Below are positions 42,917-50,798 of a stretch of DNA of 64,000 bases, one piece after another; the first letter of the stretch is position 1, and the number at the start of each line of letters is the position of its first letter. The stretch comes from Senegalimassilia sp003474385 (GTDB lineage Bacteria; Actinomycetota; Coriobacteriia; Coriobacteriales; Eggerthellaceae): NCBI RefSeq assembly GCF_003474385.1, contig NZ_QUCY01000004.1:49608-113607 (forward strand), read 5' to 3'. A program made the position numbers and the translations under genes. The notes under the pieces were generated by a model, which was not told the origin of the DNA, made no database searches, and saw only the letters and a list, made by a program, of their open reading frames with translations.

Positions 42917-43177
42917 CTATTTCGCCTTTTCGTTGATCTCCACCAGACGCCAGCGCTTCATCTTGGACAGCGGACGGGTCTCCATGATGGTGACGGTATC
43001 GCCGACGCCAGCCTCGTTGTTCTCGTCATGCGCGTGGAACTTCTTGGTGGTCGTCATCATCTTCTTGTACACCGGATGCGGCTTGCGCTCGGCGACGGAG
43101 ACGACGATCGTCTTGTCGTTAGCGGCGCTGACCACGACGCCCTGGCGGACCTTACGCGTATTACGCTCTTCGCTCAT
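42917..43177 (-). CDS. rpsQ: 30S ribosomal protein S17
   Basis: 86 residues with RQGVVVSAANDKTIVVSV and GDTVTIMETRPLSKMKRWRL, the S17 signature. Confidence 0.97.
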   Translation of the reverse strand: MSEERNTRKVRQGVVVSAANDKTIVVSVAERKPHPVYKKMMTTTKKFHAHDENNEAGVGDTVTIMETRPLSKMKRWRLVEINEKAK

Positions 43178-43193
43178 GTTATCAAACCTTCCT

Positions 43194-43388
43194 TTATGCG
43201 CTCAGCTCACGGGCGCGCATCTCGGTCTGGATGCGAGCGATGTCCTTCTTGACCTGCTTCACGCGTGCGGTGTTGTCAAGCTGGCTCGTTGCCATCTGGA
43301 AGCGCAGGTTGAAAAGCTCAGCGCGTGCTTCCTTGAGTTTGGCCTGCAGATCGTCGGCAGACAGCTCACGAATCTCTGCTGCTTTCAT
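43194..43388 (-). CDS. rpmC: 50S ribosomal protein L29
   Basis: 64 residues with KAAEIRELSADDLQAKLKEA and the DIARIQTEMRAREL end. Its start abuts the rplP stop with no spacer. Confidence 0.96.
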   Translation of the reverse strand: MKAAEIRELSADDLQAKLKEARAELFNLRFQMATSQLDNTARVKQVKKDIARIQTEMRARELSA

Positions 43389-43811
43389 TTACTCCTGCCC
43401 TTCCGTTTCCTTGGTCACAATCTTGCACTTGATGGGCAACTTGTTGATTGCAAGGCGGAGCGCCTCTTTGGCCGTGGCCTCGTCGACGCCGTCGATCTCG
43501 AACATGATGCGACCGGGCTTGACGACCGCGACCCAGGCCTCGGGGTTGCCCTTACCGGAACCCATGCGGGTCTCAGCCGGCTTCTTGGTGATCGGCTTGT
43601 CCGGGAAGATGGTGATCCAGACCTTACCGCCACGCTTCATGCAACGGGTCATGGCGATACGAGCGGCCTCGATCTGACGGTTGGTGATCCAGTGTGCTTC
43701 CAGGGCCTGGATGCCCCAGGTGCCGTGGTTCAGACGGGTACCACCCTTTGCGCGGCCCTTCATGGAACCGCGCTGCACCTTGCGGTGCTTAACACGCTTA
43801 GGTACGAGCAT
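43389..43811 (-). CDS. rplP: 50S ribosomal protein L16
   Basis: 140 residues: MLVPKRVKHRKVQRGSMKG, KVWITIFPDKPITKKPAETR and GSGKGNPEAWVAVVKPGR are diagnostic. The start overlaps the rpsC stop as TAATG. Confidence 0.98.
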   Translation of the reverse strand: MLVPKRVKHRKVQRGSMKGRAKGGTRLNHGTWGIQALEAHWITNRQIEAARIAMTRCMKRGGKVWITIFPDKPITKKPAETRMGSGKGNPEAWVAVVKPGRIMFEIDGVDEATAKEALRLAINKLPIKCKIVTKETEGQE

Positions 43812-44524
43812 TACTTGCGCCCCCTATCATTACGGTCGTTGCGGCGGGAACGGTTCGGGCGAGAGCTGCCCTCGAGCTGAGGCTGCGGAGCCTTCTGGCC
43901 CGGCAGAACCTCGCCGTGGTACACCCACACCTGAACGCCGATGGCGCCCATCTGCGTGCGGGCGGTGCAAAAACCGTAGTCAACCTTGGCACGCAGCGTG
44001 TGCAGCGGCACGCGACCCTCGCGGTACCACTCGCGGCGGCTCATCTCGGCACCGCCGAGACGACCGGCGCACTGGATGCGGATGCCCTTGGCACCGGACT
44101 TGCGAGCGGACTGCACGGCCTTGCGCATGGCGCGACGGAATGCGACGCGGCCCTCGAGCTGCTCGGCAACGGACTGAGCAATGAGATTGGCATCCAGCTC
44201 AGGGCGCTTGACCTCGACGACCTCGATGTTGACCGGGCCGTTGGCGACCTTCTCGAGCTTCTTACGCAGAGCGTCGATCTCGGCGCCCTTCTTGCCGATC
44301 ACGACACCCGGGCGAGCCGTGGTGACGATGACCTTGATCTTGTCGCCTGCGCGCTCGATCTCGACCTTGGAGACGGCGGCACGGGCCAGCTGCTTGTCCA
44401 GGAACTTCCTAATGGCCAAGTCGTTTGCCAGGTTCTGGGCGTAATCCTTGTCGGCGTACCAACGGCTGCGCCACTCTTCGGTGATACCGAGGCGGAACCC
44501 GGTAGGGCTTACCTTCTGACCCAT
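43811..44524 (-). CDS. rpsC: 30S ribosomal protein S3
   Basis: 237 residues. MGQKVSPTGFRLGITEEWRS, the KH-domain GxxG within ARPGVVIGKKGAEIDALRKK, and GRLGGAEMSRREWYREGRVP are present. The tail is short, basic and Asn/Arg-rich. Confidence 0.98.
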   Translation of the reverse strand: MGQKVSPTGFRLGITEEWRSRWYADKDYAQNLANDLAIRKFLDKQLARAAVSKVEIERAGDKIKVIVTTARPGVVIGKKGAEIDALRKKLEKVANGPVNIEVVEVKRPELDANLIAQSVAEQLEGRVAFRRAMRKAVQSARKSGAKGIRIQCAGRLGGAEMSRREWYREGRVPLHTLRAKVDYGFCTARTQMGAIGVQVWVYHGEVLPGQKAPQPQLEGSSRPNRSRRNDRNDRGRK

Positions 44525-44529
44525 AGACT

Positions 44530-44871
44530 TTATGCCTCCTCTCGCGGAGCGACGATGATGGTGATGTGGCAGGTGCGCTTGCGGATGCGCGAAGCGGAAC
44601 CCTTAGCGCGGGGACGGATGCGCTTGAGCGTGGGGCCTTCATCGACGAAGGCGGTCTTCACGACCAGCGTCTCCGGACGCACATGATGCTGGTACTCAGC
44701 GTTTGCCACAGCGGAGTTCAGCGTCTTCTCGACAACCTCGGCGGCTGCGCGATTGGTGAACATCAAAATCTCACGGGCAGCCGGAACGGACTTGCCACGG
44801 ATCAGGTCGACGACGATGCGTGCCTTGCGGGGCGACATGCGCACGGTACGTGCGATTGCTTTAGCTTCCAT
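44530..44871 (-). CDS. rplV: 50S ribosomal protein L22
   Basis: 113 residues: ARTVRMSPRKARIVVDLIRG and the loop PRAKGSASRIRKRTCHITI are diagnostic. Confidence 0.98.
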   Translation of the reverse strand: MEAKAIARTVRMSPRKARIVVDLIRGKSVPAAREILMFTNRAAAEVVEKTLNSAVANAEYQHHVRPETLVVKTAFVDEGPTLKRIRPRAKGSASRIRKRTCHITIIVAPREEA

Positions 44872-44884
44872 GATTCACCCCTTC

Positions 44885-45157
44885 TTATTGCTTCTTCTTG
44901 TCGGCTGCGTGACCCTTGAAGGTACGCGTGGGGGCGAACTCGCCCAGCTTGTGGCCGACCATGGACTCGGTAACGTAAACCGGCACGTGCTTGCGACCGT
45001 CATGCACCGCGATGGTGTGGCCCACCATTTCAGGGAAGATGGTGCTGGCACGGGACCAGGTCTTGATGACGTTCTTTTCGCCGGCCGCGTTCATCTTCTC
45101 GATGCGCTCAAGAAGGCGAGGCTCAACGAAAGGACCCTTCTTCAAACTTCTGCTCAC
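44885..45157 (-). CDS. rpsS: 30S ribosomal protein S19
   Basis: 90 residues with MSRSLKKGPFVEPRLLERI and HDGRKHVPVYVTESMVGHKL. The start is GTG at 45157, preceded by AAGGAG. Confidence 0.98.
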   Translation of the reverse strand: MSRSLKKGPFVEPRLLERIEKMNAAGEKNVIKTWSRASTIFPEMVGHTIAVHDGRKHVPVYVTESMVGHKLGEFAPTRTFKGHAADKKKQ

Positions 45158-45179
45158 TATTACTCCTTAACGCTTAGCG

Positions 45180-46010
45180 CTACTTCTTGCGACGGCGAAT
45201 GATCAGGCGGCTAGAGGCCTTCTTCGGGTTGCGCGTACGATGACCCTTGGTCGGAACGCCCCAGGGGCTGACAGGGTGACGGCCAGAAGTCTTGTTCTTG
45301 CCTTCGCCACCGCCGTGGGGGTGGTCCACAGGGTTCATGACGGTACCGCGAACCGTCGGGCGGATGCCACGCCAACGATTACGGCCGGCCTTGCCGATCG
45401 TGATGTTGGAGTGCTCGGCGTTACCGACCTCGCCGATGGTGGCGCGGCAGGTGAGCAACACGCGGCGCATTTCGGAGGAGGGCATGCGCAGGATGGCGTA
45501 CTTGCCTTCCTTGCCCATCAGCTGGATGCTCGTGCCGGCGGAGCGGGCAAGCGCGGCGCCACGGCCGGGCTGCAGCTCGACAGCGTGGATGAGCGTACCG
45601 ACGGGGATGCAGGACAGCGGCATGGCGTTGCCGGGCTTGATGTCCACATCGGTGCCGCTGACGATCATGTCGCCGACCTTCAGGCCCTTCGGGTGAAGGA
45701 TGTAGCGCTTCTCGCCGTCAACGTAGTGCAGCAGAGCGATACGAGCGGAGCGGTTCGGGTCGTACTCGATGGTAGCGACCTTTGCAGGCACGCCGTCCTT
45801 GTTGCGCTTGAAGTCGATGATGCGGTAACGACGCTTCACGCCGCCGCCCTGGTGACGGACGGTGATGTGACCGTGGTTGTTGCGACCCGCCTTCTTGTTC
45901 AGCGGCGCAAGCAGGGACTTTTCCGGCTTGTCGCAGGTGATTTCGGCCTTGTCCGAAACCGTCTGGAAGCGACGACCGGGGCTAGTCGGCCTGTACTGTT
46001 TGACTCCCAT
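45180..46010 (-). CDS. rplB: 50S ribosomal protein L2
   Basis: 276 residues: GRNNHGHITVRHQGGGVKRR, the peptidyl-transferase-region segment PVDHPHGGGEGK, and the basic end ASSRLIIRRRKK. ATG at 46010 follows AAAGG. It is the first gene of the block here: rpsJ, rplC, rplD and rplW, which normally precede it, are absent. A strong promoter lies upstream. Confidence 0.98.
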   Translation of the reverse strand: MGVKQYRPTSPGRRFQTVSDKAEITCDKPEKSLLAPLNKKAGRNNHGHITVRHQGGGVKRRYRIIDFKRNKDGVPAKVATIEYDPNRSARIALLHYVDGEKRYILHPKGLKVGDMIVSGTDVDIKPGNAMPLSCIPVGTLIHAVELQPGRGAALARSAGTSIQLMGKEGKYAILRMPSSEMRRVLLTCRATIGEVGNAEHSNITIGKAGRNRWRGIRPTVRGTVMNPVDHPHGGGEGKNKTSGRHPVSPWGVPTKGHRTRNPKKASSRLIIRRRKK

Positions 46011-46181
46011 TTCAAACCTTTCGATCTGGATTTCCGCTCGCATGCCTCACCATGCACCGGAGATCCTTCCTACAGATGTGGATATGGCGATTGCCCAAGC
46101 ACGCTCGTTTGAGGCCGAACGCACCGACTCCGTCAATCCACGCGCCCGGGTGTATCCATAAGTCACCAGACGCAACTGGAT

Positions 46182-46210
46182 ATTATACGAGCCTGAATGT
46201 GCGGTTTCAA
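46182..46210 (-). promoter_or_regulatory. strong promoter of the rplB-adk operon
   Basis: TTGAAA (46205-46210) and TATAAT (46182-46187) are separated by exactly 17 bases on the minus strand. This is the best promoter in the window. Confidence 0.8.
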
Positions 46211-46232
46211 GAAAAACCTGCCTGAACGATTT

Positions 46233-46269
46233 GCGCCCACAACCTGCACACAAGCCAGGTTGCGGGCGC
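46233..46269 (-). terminator. hairpin at the end of the rhamnose operon
   Basis: GCGCCC and CAACCTG arms pair with CAGGTTG and GGGCGC, interrupted by one mismatch. It lies 75 bp after rhaM and just before the ribosomal promoter. The U-run is poor. Confidence 0.5.
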
Positions 46270-46343
46270 TTACATATTGATATGGAGTGTGGTCTTGAGA
46301 GATTCCCTCTATCGACATTTCGGCAATGTTGCCGAGGCGTGCG

Positions 46344-46685
46344 CTAATCCAGATGGAACGCGCACGGCAGGTCGACGCTTACCGGCGAGTTATCGGCGTT
46401 GGTCTCCATGACGCTGGCCATGAAGTCCCACCACTTCCGGCAGATCTCGGTCTCGGCCGATTCCGCGTAACGCTCGGGATCGTCGAGCTCGATGTAGCCG
46501 AACAGGATGTTAGTCTCCTCATCGATGAAGATGCTGTAGTTGTGCCCGCCGTACTCGTGGAGCATGTCGGCCATCTCGGGCCACAGCTCGTTGTGGCGGC
46601 ATTCGTACTCCTCGGCAAACCCGGGATACAGCTTCATCTTGAAGCCGCTGATGGTGCGGCCTTCGGCGGTTTTGCGGACGGTCAT
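46344..46685 (-). CDS. rhaM: L-rhamnose mutarotase
   Basis: A 113-residue protein of the RhaM family that interconverts alpha- and beta-L-rhamnose. Segments FKMKLYPGFAEEYECRHNEL, GGHNYSIFIDEETNILFGYI and CRKWWDFMA match the family, including its histidine and the tryptophan pair. AAAGGAAAAGG precedes the ATG at 46685. It is the last gene of the rhamnose operon, after a 291-bp gap containing hairpins. Confidence 0.93.
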   Translation of the reverse strand: MTVRKTAEGRTISGFKMKLYPGFAEEYECRHNELWPEMADMLHEYGGHNYSIFIDEETNILFGYIELDDPERYAESAETEICRKWWDFMASVMETNADNSPVSVDLPCAFHLD

Positions 46686-46848
46686 CGCCTTTTCCTTTCG
46701 TTATTGTTGCGGATATGGGCACGCAGTCGCGCACGGACCTGGGATTTCCCGCCCCTCGTGCGCACCGCGCGTACGCGTCGCGAGACGAGCATGCCGGAGC
46801 TTGCGGCAGCGCCGTGATGGGCGGGAGGCTGGGACCCCCCTGCCCTAC

Positions 46849-46864
46849 GGGCGCATATGCGCCC
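46849..46864. repeat. 16-bp perfect palindrome between transporter and rhaM
   Basis: GGGCGCATATGCGCCC is self-complementary with no spacer. Similar ATGCGCC words recur at 46922-46930. It may be an operator for rhaM or part of a REP-like repeat. Confidence 0.4.
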
Positions 46865-46938
46865 TAAAACGATAGCGCCTCCGGCACGGTTGCACAGGGC
46901 ACGTCCTACCCTACCGACGCACATGCGCCGCGAAACGC

Positions 46939-46967
46939 GCATGCCCGGGCGGTGCGCCCGGGCATGC
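46939..46967 (-). terminator. terminator after the MFS gene
   Basis: A perfect 12-bp stem (GCATGCCCGGGC arm) with a five-base loop lies nine bases after the MFS stop. It is followed on the minus strand by GCGTTTCG. Confidence 0.6.
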
Positions 46968-46976
46968 ATGAAAACG

Positions 46977-48344
46977 TTACTGCAGCTTGCCGTAACGCTC
47001 TTCCGTGATTTGGTCGAGCGTCTTGCCCTGCGTGTCCGGGCACCACGCCACGCCGACAACCAGGGACACCACCAGCACCGCGCACATGATGAGCGCCGCC
47101 GGGAAGAACCCGGCGGGGTTGGTGGAGATGTCGCCCATGATGGCGCCGACGCCTACGAGCGACCAGATGCCGAGCGCCGCGCGCACCAGGAAGAACATGA
47201 TGCCCTGCGCGCCGCCGCGATAGCGCGTCGGGAACAGCTCGGTTCCCCACAGCGCGTAGAAGCACTGCGCCGAGAAGCCCGCCGAAACGCCCCACAGTAT
47301 GACGTAGGCCCACAGGCACCAGCCCATGGAGTCGGTGGTGCCGTTGTTGAGCGCCGCGCCGAAGATGGCGATGCACACCCACGAGGCCAGCGCCAGCAGA
47401 GCCGAGACGCCGAACAGCACGCGGTGCGGCACCTTATCGCCCAGCTTGGAGAACACCGCCAGCGAGCAGACGGCCACAAGCACCCATTGCACTACGCCGA
47501 GGAGGCTCTGCCCCACCGAATCCAGGTTGCCGGCAGCGGCATACAGGTACGGCATGAACTGGCCGTTGGTACCCGCCGCCAGGTTCCACGTCAGATACAC
47601 GGCCACCAGGAACACGATGGTCTTTACGTTGACGGGGTTCTTCAGCGCGTTGGCCATCATGCGGCCGAACGACTCGTGCCCAGCTGCTTCGCCCTGCTTC
47701 TCCGCCCAATCCTTGGACTCCTGCAGCTGGCGCTGCAGATTCCATGCGACGAGCGCTACCACAAGCAGCACCAGGAACAGGATGCGCGTGGACAGCAGGC
47801 CGTCGAAGGGACCGTAGGTTCCGGCGGGCAGCAACGTCTTACCGTCGGCCGCGAAACCAGGGAGCGCAAACGACAGGGCCAAGGACAGCAGGAAGATGAT
47901 GGCCGGGCCGCAGCTCCATGCGAACTGGCTGATGCCGATGTTCGCGGCGCGCTTGGTTGAGGTGGACGTTTCGGAGATGTAGCTCCACGAAGCAGGGACG
48001 CCCGCTCCCACCGACAGGCCGGAGAGCACCACGCCCACCACCACCATGGGCAGGTTCATGGCGCACATGGCGATTGCCACGCCGATGGCGTATACCAGCA
48101 GGTTGTAGCGGTAGATGATGGTGCGGCCGTACTTGTCGGTTAGAAATCCGCCGATAAGCGCGCCGATGGCGGCGCCGAACGCGTTCGCGCCGATAGCGCC
48201 CAGGATAGAGGTCCACATCGAGCCGAAACCGAATGCGGCGGCCCACGCCGTCAGCGCCACCGACGACGCCACGATGCACCCGGAATCCAGGAAGTTCGTC
48301 AACGACACCGCGATGGTGCCCTTGCGCTCCTGAGACATTGCCAT
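46977..48344 (-). CDS. MFS sugar transporter, probable rhamnose importer
   Basis: A 455-residue, 12-helix major facilitator protein. The loop 2-3 motif is GFLTDKYGRTIIYRYN, the sugar-porter-like segment is VPASWSYISETSTSTKR, and the later loop has ELFPTRYRGGAQG, all in the pattern of the metabolite:proton symporter/sugar porter group. The start at 48344 is favoured by AAAGGCG upstream; a GTG six codons earlier is possible. It lies between rhaD and rhaM, so L-rhamnose is the likely substrate. It is not the RhaT family of enterics. Confidence 0.85.
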   Translation of the reverse strand: MAMSQERKGTIAVSLTNFLDSGCIVASSVALTAWAAAFGFGSMWTSILGAIGANAFGAAIGALIGGFLTDKYGRTIIYRYNLLVYAIGVAIAMCAMNLPMVVVGVVLSGLSVGAGVPASWSYISETSTSTKRAANIGISQFAWSCGPAIIFLLSLALSFALPGFAADGKTLLPAGTYGPFDGLLSTRILFLVLLVVALVAWNLQRQLQESKDWAEKQGEAAGHESFGRMMANALKNPVNVKTIVFLVAVYLTWNLAAGTNGQFMPYLYAAAGNLDSVGQSLLGVVQWVLVAVCSLAVFSKLGDKVPHRVLFGVSALLALASWVCIAIFGAALNNGTTDSMGWCLWAYVILWGVSAGFSAQCFYALWGTELFPTRYRGGAQGIMFFLVRAALGIWSLVGVGAIMGDISTNPAGFFPAALIMCAVLVVSLVVGVAWCPDTQGKTLDQITEERYGKLQ

Positions 48345-48386
48345 GATCGATTCGCCTTTCACTTGTTCCTATGGCCGGCAGCTGCG

Positions 48387-49325
48387 CTAGTCCAGGAAGC
48401 TTTCGTTGATGTCGAGTTTGAAATCGCGGGCGATGGCGCGCAGGCCGTCGTCGGTGATGGCGTTGCGGAACTCGTCGCTGCCGCCGTTGAGCATACGGGC
48501 CTCGGCGTAGATGGCCGCGGCCTTCTCGATGGTATGCATAAGGCCGAACGCCGTGTCGAAATCGGGGCCGGACACGAACAACCCATGCTGCGCCCAGATG
48601 GCTGCATCGTAGGTTTTCATGAGCTCGCAGGTGGCCTGCGCGATCTCGGAGCCGCCCGGAACCATCCACGGCACGACGCCTACGCCCTTCGGGAACACCA
48701 CGATGCACTCGGTCATGGCCTTCCACAGGGCGCGCGTGATGGTGCGCGCATCAAGCGGCATGACGAACGACAGCGCGATGACGTTCTGCGGATGAGCATG
48801 GTAGATCACACGGCATGCACCGTCGGTGGCGGCCACGCGGACGCTATGGTTCATGAAGTGCGTGGGGAACTCGCTGGTGGGAACGCCCCCGTCCTTCAGG
48901 CCCCACACGATGCGCCATGCGTCGCCGGCGTCGTTTATCTCGACGATGCCCACGTTGGCCCCAGGGTCGAGCTGCACGTTGCGCATATAGCGGCCCGATC
49001 CCGTGGTGGCGAAGAACGCCCCGCGCAGGTTATCGGCCTGCACGCCCATGGACACCCAGCTGGAGGGGTTGTCGTAGAAGAACGGGCGGCACGCACCAAC
49101 CTGCTCATCGGTCAGGCGATACGTCAGGTTGCCGCCGTTGCGCTCGTGCCAGCCCTGGTCCCAGCCATCGGTGCACAGGCGCACGAACGCCTTCATAAAC
49201 GGCTGCTGCTCCACGGCCACGCCCGAAACGGCGCCCTTGGCAACGGTGACGCCCTTGTCGAGCACGCCTTGCGCGGCTTGCGCGCCACGGCCCAGCACGT
49301 CCTGCGCGCTATCCAAAATACCCAT
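48387..49325 (-). CDS. rhaD: rhamnulose-1-phosphate aldolase
   Basis: A 312-residue class II aldolase cleaving L-rhamnulose-1-P to DHAP and L-lactaldehyde. The core begins at FMKAFVRLCTDGWDQGW, with ERNGGNLTYRL, the zinc histidines in VIYHAHP, and AQHGLFVSG. The enteric enzyme is about 274 residues. The extra length is an N-terminal extension of about 40 residues (ILDSAQDVLGRGAQAAQG and onward), rich in Ala, Gly and Val and probably helical. The start at 49325 is the natural ATG of this frame. Confidence 0.93.
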   Translation of the reverse strand: MGILDSAQDVLGRGAQAAQGVLDKGVTVAKGAVSGVAVEQQPFMKAFVRLCTDGWDQGWHERNGGNLTYRLTDEQVGACRPFFYDNPSSWVSMGVQADNLRGAFFATTGSGRYMRNVQLDPGANVGIVEINDAGDAWRIVWGLKDGGVPTSEFPTHFMNHSVRVAATDGACRVIYHAHPQNVIALSFVMPLDARTITRALWKAMTECIVVFPKGVGVVPWMVPGGSEIAQATCELMKTYDAAIWAQHGLFVSGPDFDTAFGLMHTIEKAAAIYAEARMLNGGSDEFRNAITDDGLRAIARDFKLDINESFLD

Positions 49326-49433
49326 GTTCCTACCTTTCCATCATGCGCCGGGAACTACGGCGCGGACCGGGCGGGCGCGGATGCGCGTTCCGCGCGCGCC
49401 GCTTGCTTTCATTGAACGTGAAGGGCTGCCCGC

Positions 49434-50693
49434 CTACGCGCGGCCGGAGAGCACCTCGTCCTCATAGGCCTTGATGGGAGCCCACAGCCCGCCATCGGTC
49501 GGCACGCCCTCGCGACGGCAGTACTCGTCCCACACGGCGCCGAACGGCATGGTCTTGAACTGCTCGGTGACGATCATCTTCTCGGAGAAGCGATACGCAT
49601 CCTGCAGCTCCTTGAGACGCTCGACGGGCTGCAGCAGCTCGAACAGCAGGCTCTTCTCCATGGCGCGGGTGCCGGTCGCCCAGGCGCCGATGCGGTTGAT
49701 GGACGCGTCGAAGAAGTCGAGGCCGATGATGACCTTGTCCCAGCCGTCCGGGCAGCGCACGATCTCGCCGGCGATCTCCTTGATATTGTCGTCGAACAGC
49801 ACCACGTGGTCGGAGTCCCAATGCATGGAGCGGGTGACGTGCAGCGGCACGTACGGGAAGAACAGCAGCAAGCTGGAAAGCTTGTCGGCGATGTTTTCCA
49901 TGGGGTTGAAGTGGCCGGCGTCGATGAGCACCACGTGGTTGCCGCCCTTCTTCGCGGCATAGGACACGTAGAACTCCTGGTTGCCGGTGGTGAAGCCCTC
50001 CACGCCGATGCCGAAGACCTTCTGCTCCATGGCGTCGATGACGTGCGGCGTTTCGAAGGAGTAGATCTCGTCGAGCGCATCGCGCAGGCGCTCACGCATG
50101 CCGAAGCGATCTGCCGGGTAGTCCTTCAGGCCATCGGGGATCCAGAAGTTGTTGAGCACCATGTCGTCAAGCTCCTCGCCGATGCGCTCGGCGATCTTGC
50201 GGCACGCGATGCAGTGGCGGATCCAAAAGTCGCGCACATCCTTGTCCGGCGAGGAGACCGTCAGGCCCTCCTTGACCATGGGATGGCTGAACAGCGTGGG
50301 GTTGAAGTCGATGCCGTAGCCGTGCTCCTTGGCCCATGCCACCCAGGGCTCGAAGTGCTTGTACTCGATCTGGTCGCGGTCGACCCAAGGGTTCTCATCG
50401 GTAAAGATGGCATAGCTTGCATGCAGGTTGATGCGCTTCTTGCCGGGGATGAGGCTGCACGCCTTCTCGAAGTCGGCCGTCAACTCCTCGAAAGTGCGAG
50501 CGCGACCCGGGTAGTTGCCCGTGGTCATGATGCCGCCGGAAGCCGCGTTGTCCTTCTGGTCGAAACCCATGACGTCGTCGCCTTGCCAGCAGTTGACGGA
50601 GATCGCCTTGCCGGCCAGCTTCGCCAGGACCGCCTCGGTGTCGATGCCCTCGGCTGCGTATGCCTCGCGTGCCAGTTCGTAAGCTGTGCTCAT
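49434..50693 (-). CDS. rhaA: L-rhamnose isomerase
   Basis: A 419-residue TIM-barrel isomerase (L-rhamnose to L-rhamnulose), of the usual length. INLHASYAIF, the metal-site regions VVLIDAGHFNPMENIADKLS and HWDSDHVVLFDDN, and GLDFFDASINRIGAWATGTR match the family. It lies between rhaB and rhaD in the leftward operon. Confidence 0.96.
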   Translation of the reverse strand: MSTAYELAREAYAAEGIDTEAVLAKLAGKAISVNCWQGDDVMGFDQKDNAASGGIMTTGNYPGRARTFEELTADFEKACSLIPGKKRINLHASYAIFTDENPWVDRDQIEYKHFEPWVAWAKEHGYGIDFNPTLFSHPMVKEGLTVSSPDKDVRDFWIRHCIACRKIAERIGEELDDMVLNNFWIPDGLKDYPADRFGMRERLRDALDEIYSFETPHVIDAMEQKVFGIGVEGFTTGNQEFYVSYAAKKGGNHVVLIDAGHFNPMENIADKLSSLLLFFPYVPLHVTRSMHWDSDHVVLFDDNIKEIAGEIVRCPDGWDKVIIGLDFFDASINRIGAWATGTRAMEKSLLFELLQPVERLKELQDAYRFSEKMIVTEQFKTMPFGAVWDEYCRREGVPTDGGLWAPIKAYEDEVLSGRA

Positions 50694-50798
50694 GTGCGCT
50701 CCTATCTTGGATGAATTGCTATGTTCAAGCCGCGATGCGGCGGTGAACCGATTCGGGTGCGCAGAGCCGACGCGCGGCGGCGGCCCTGCGCGTTCGGG

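Larger units (their letters stand above)
46011..46343. promoter_or_regulatory. leader and promoter region of the ribosomal block
   Basis: No gene is seen. It holds the consensus promoter at 46182-46210, an untranslated leader of about 165 bases before rplB, and a strong hairpin at 46233-46269 near the end of the rhamnose operon. A possible eight-codon leader peptide lies near 46155-46130 but has no good ribosome site. The leader length leaves room for autoregulation. Confidence 0.55.
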
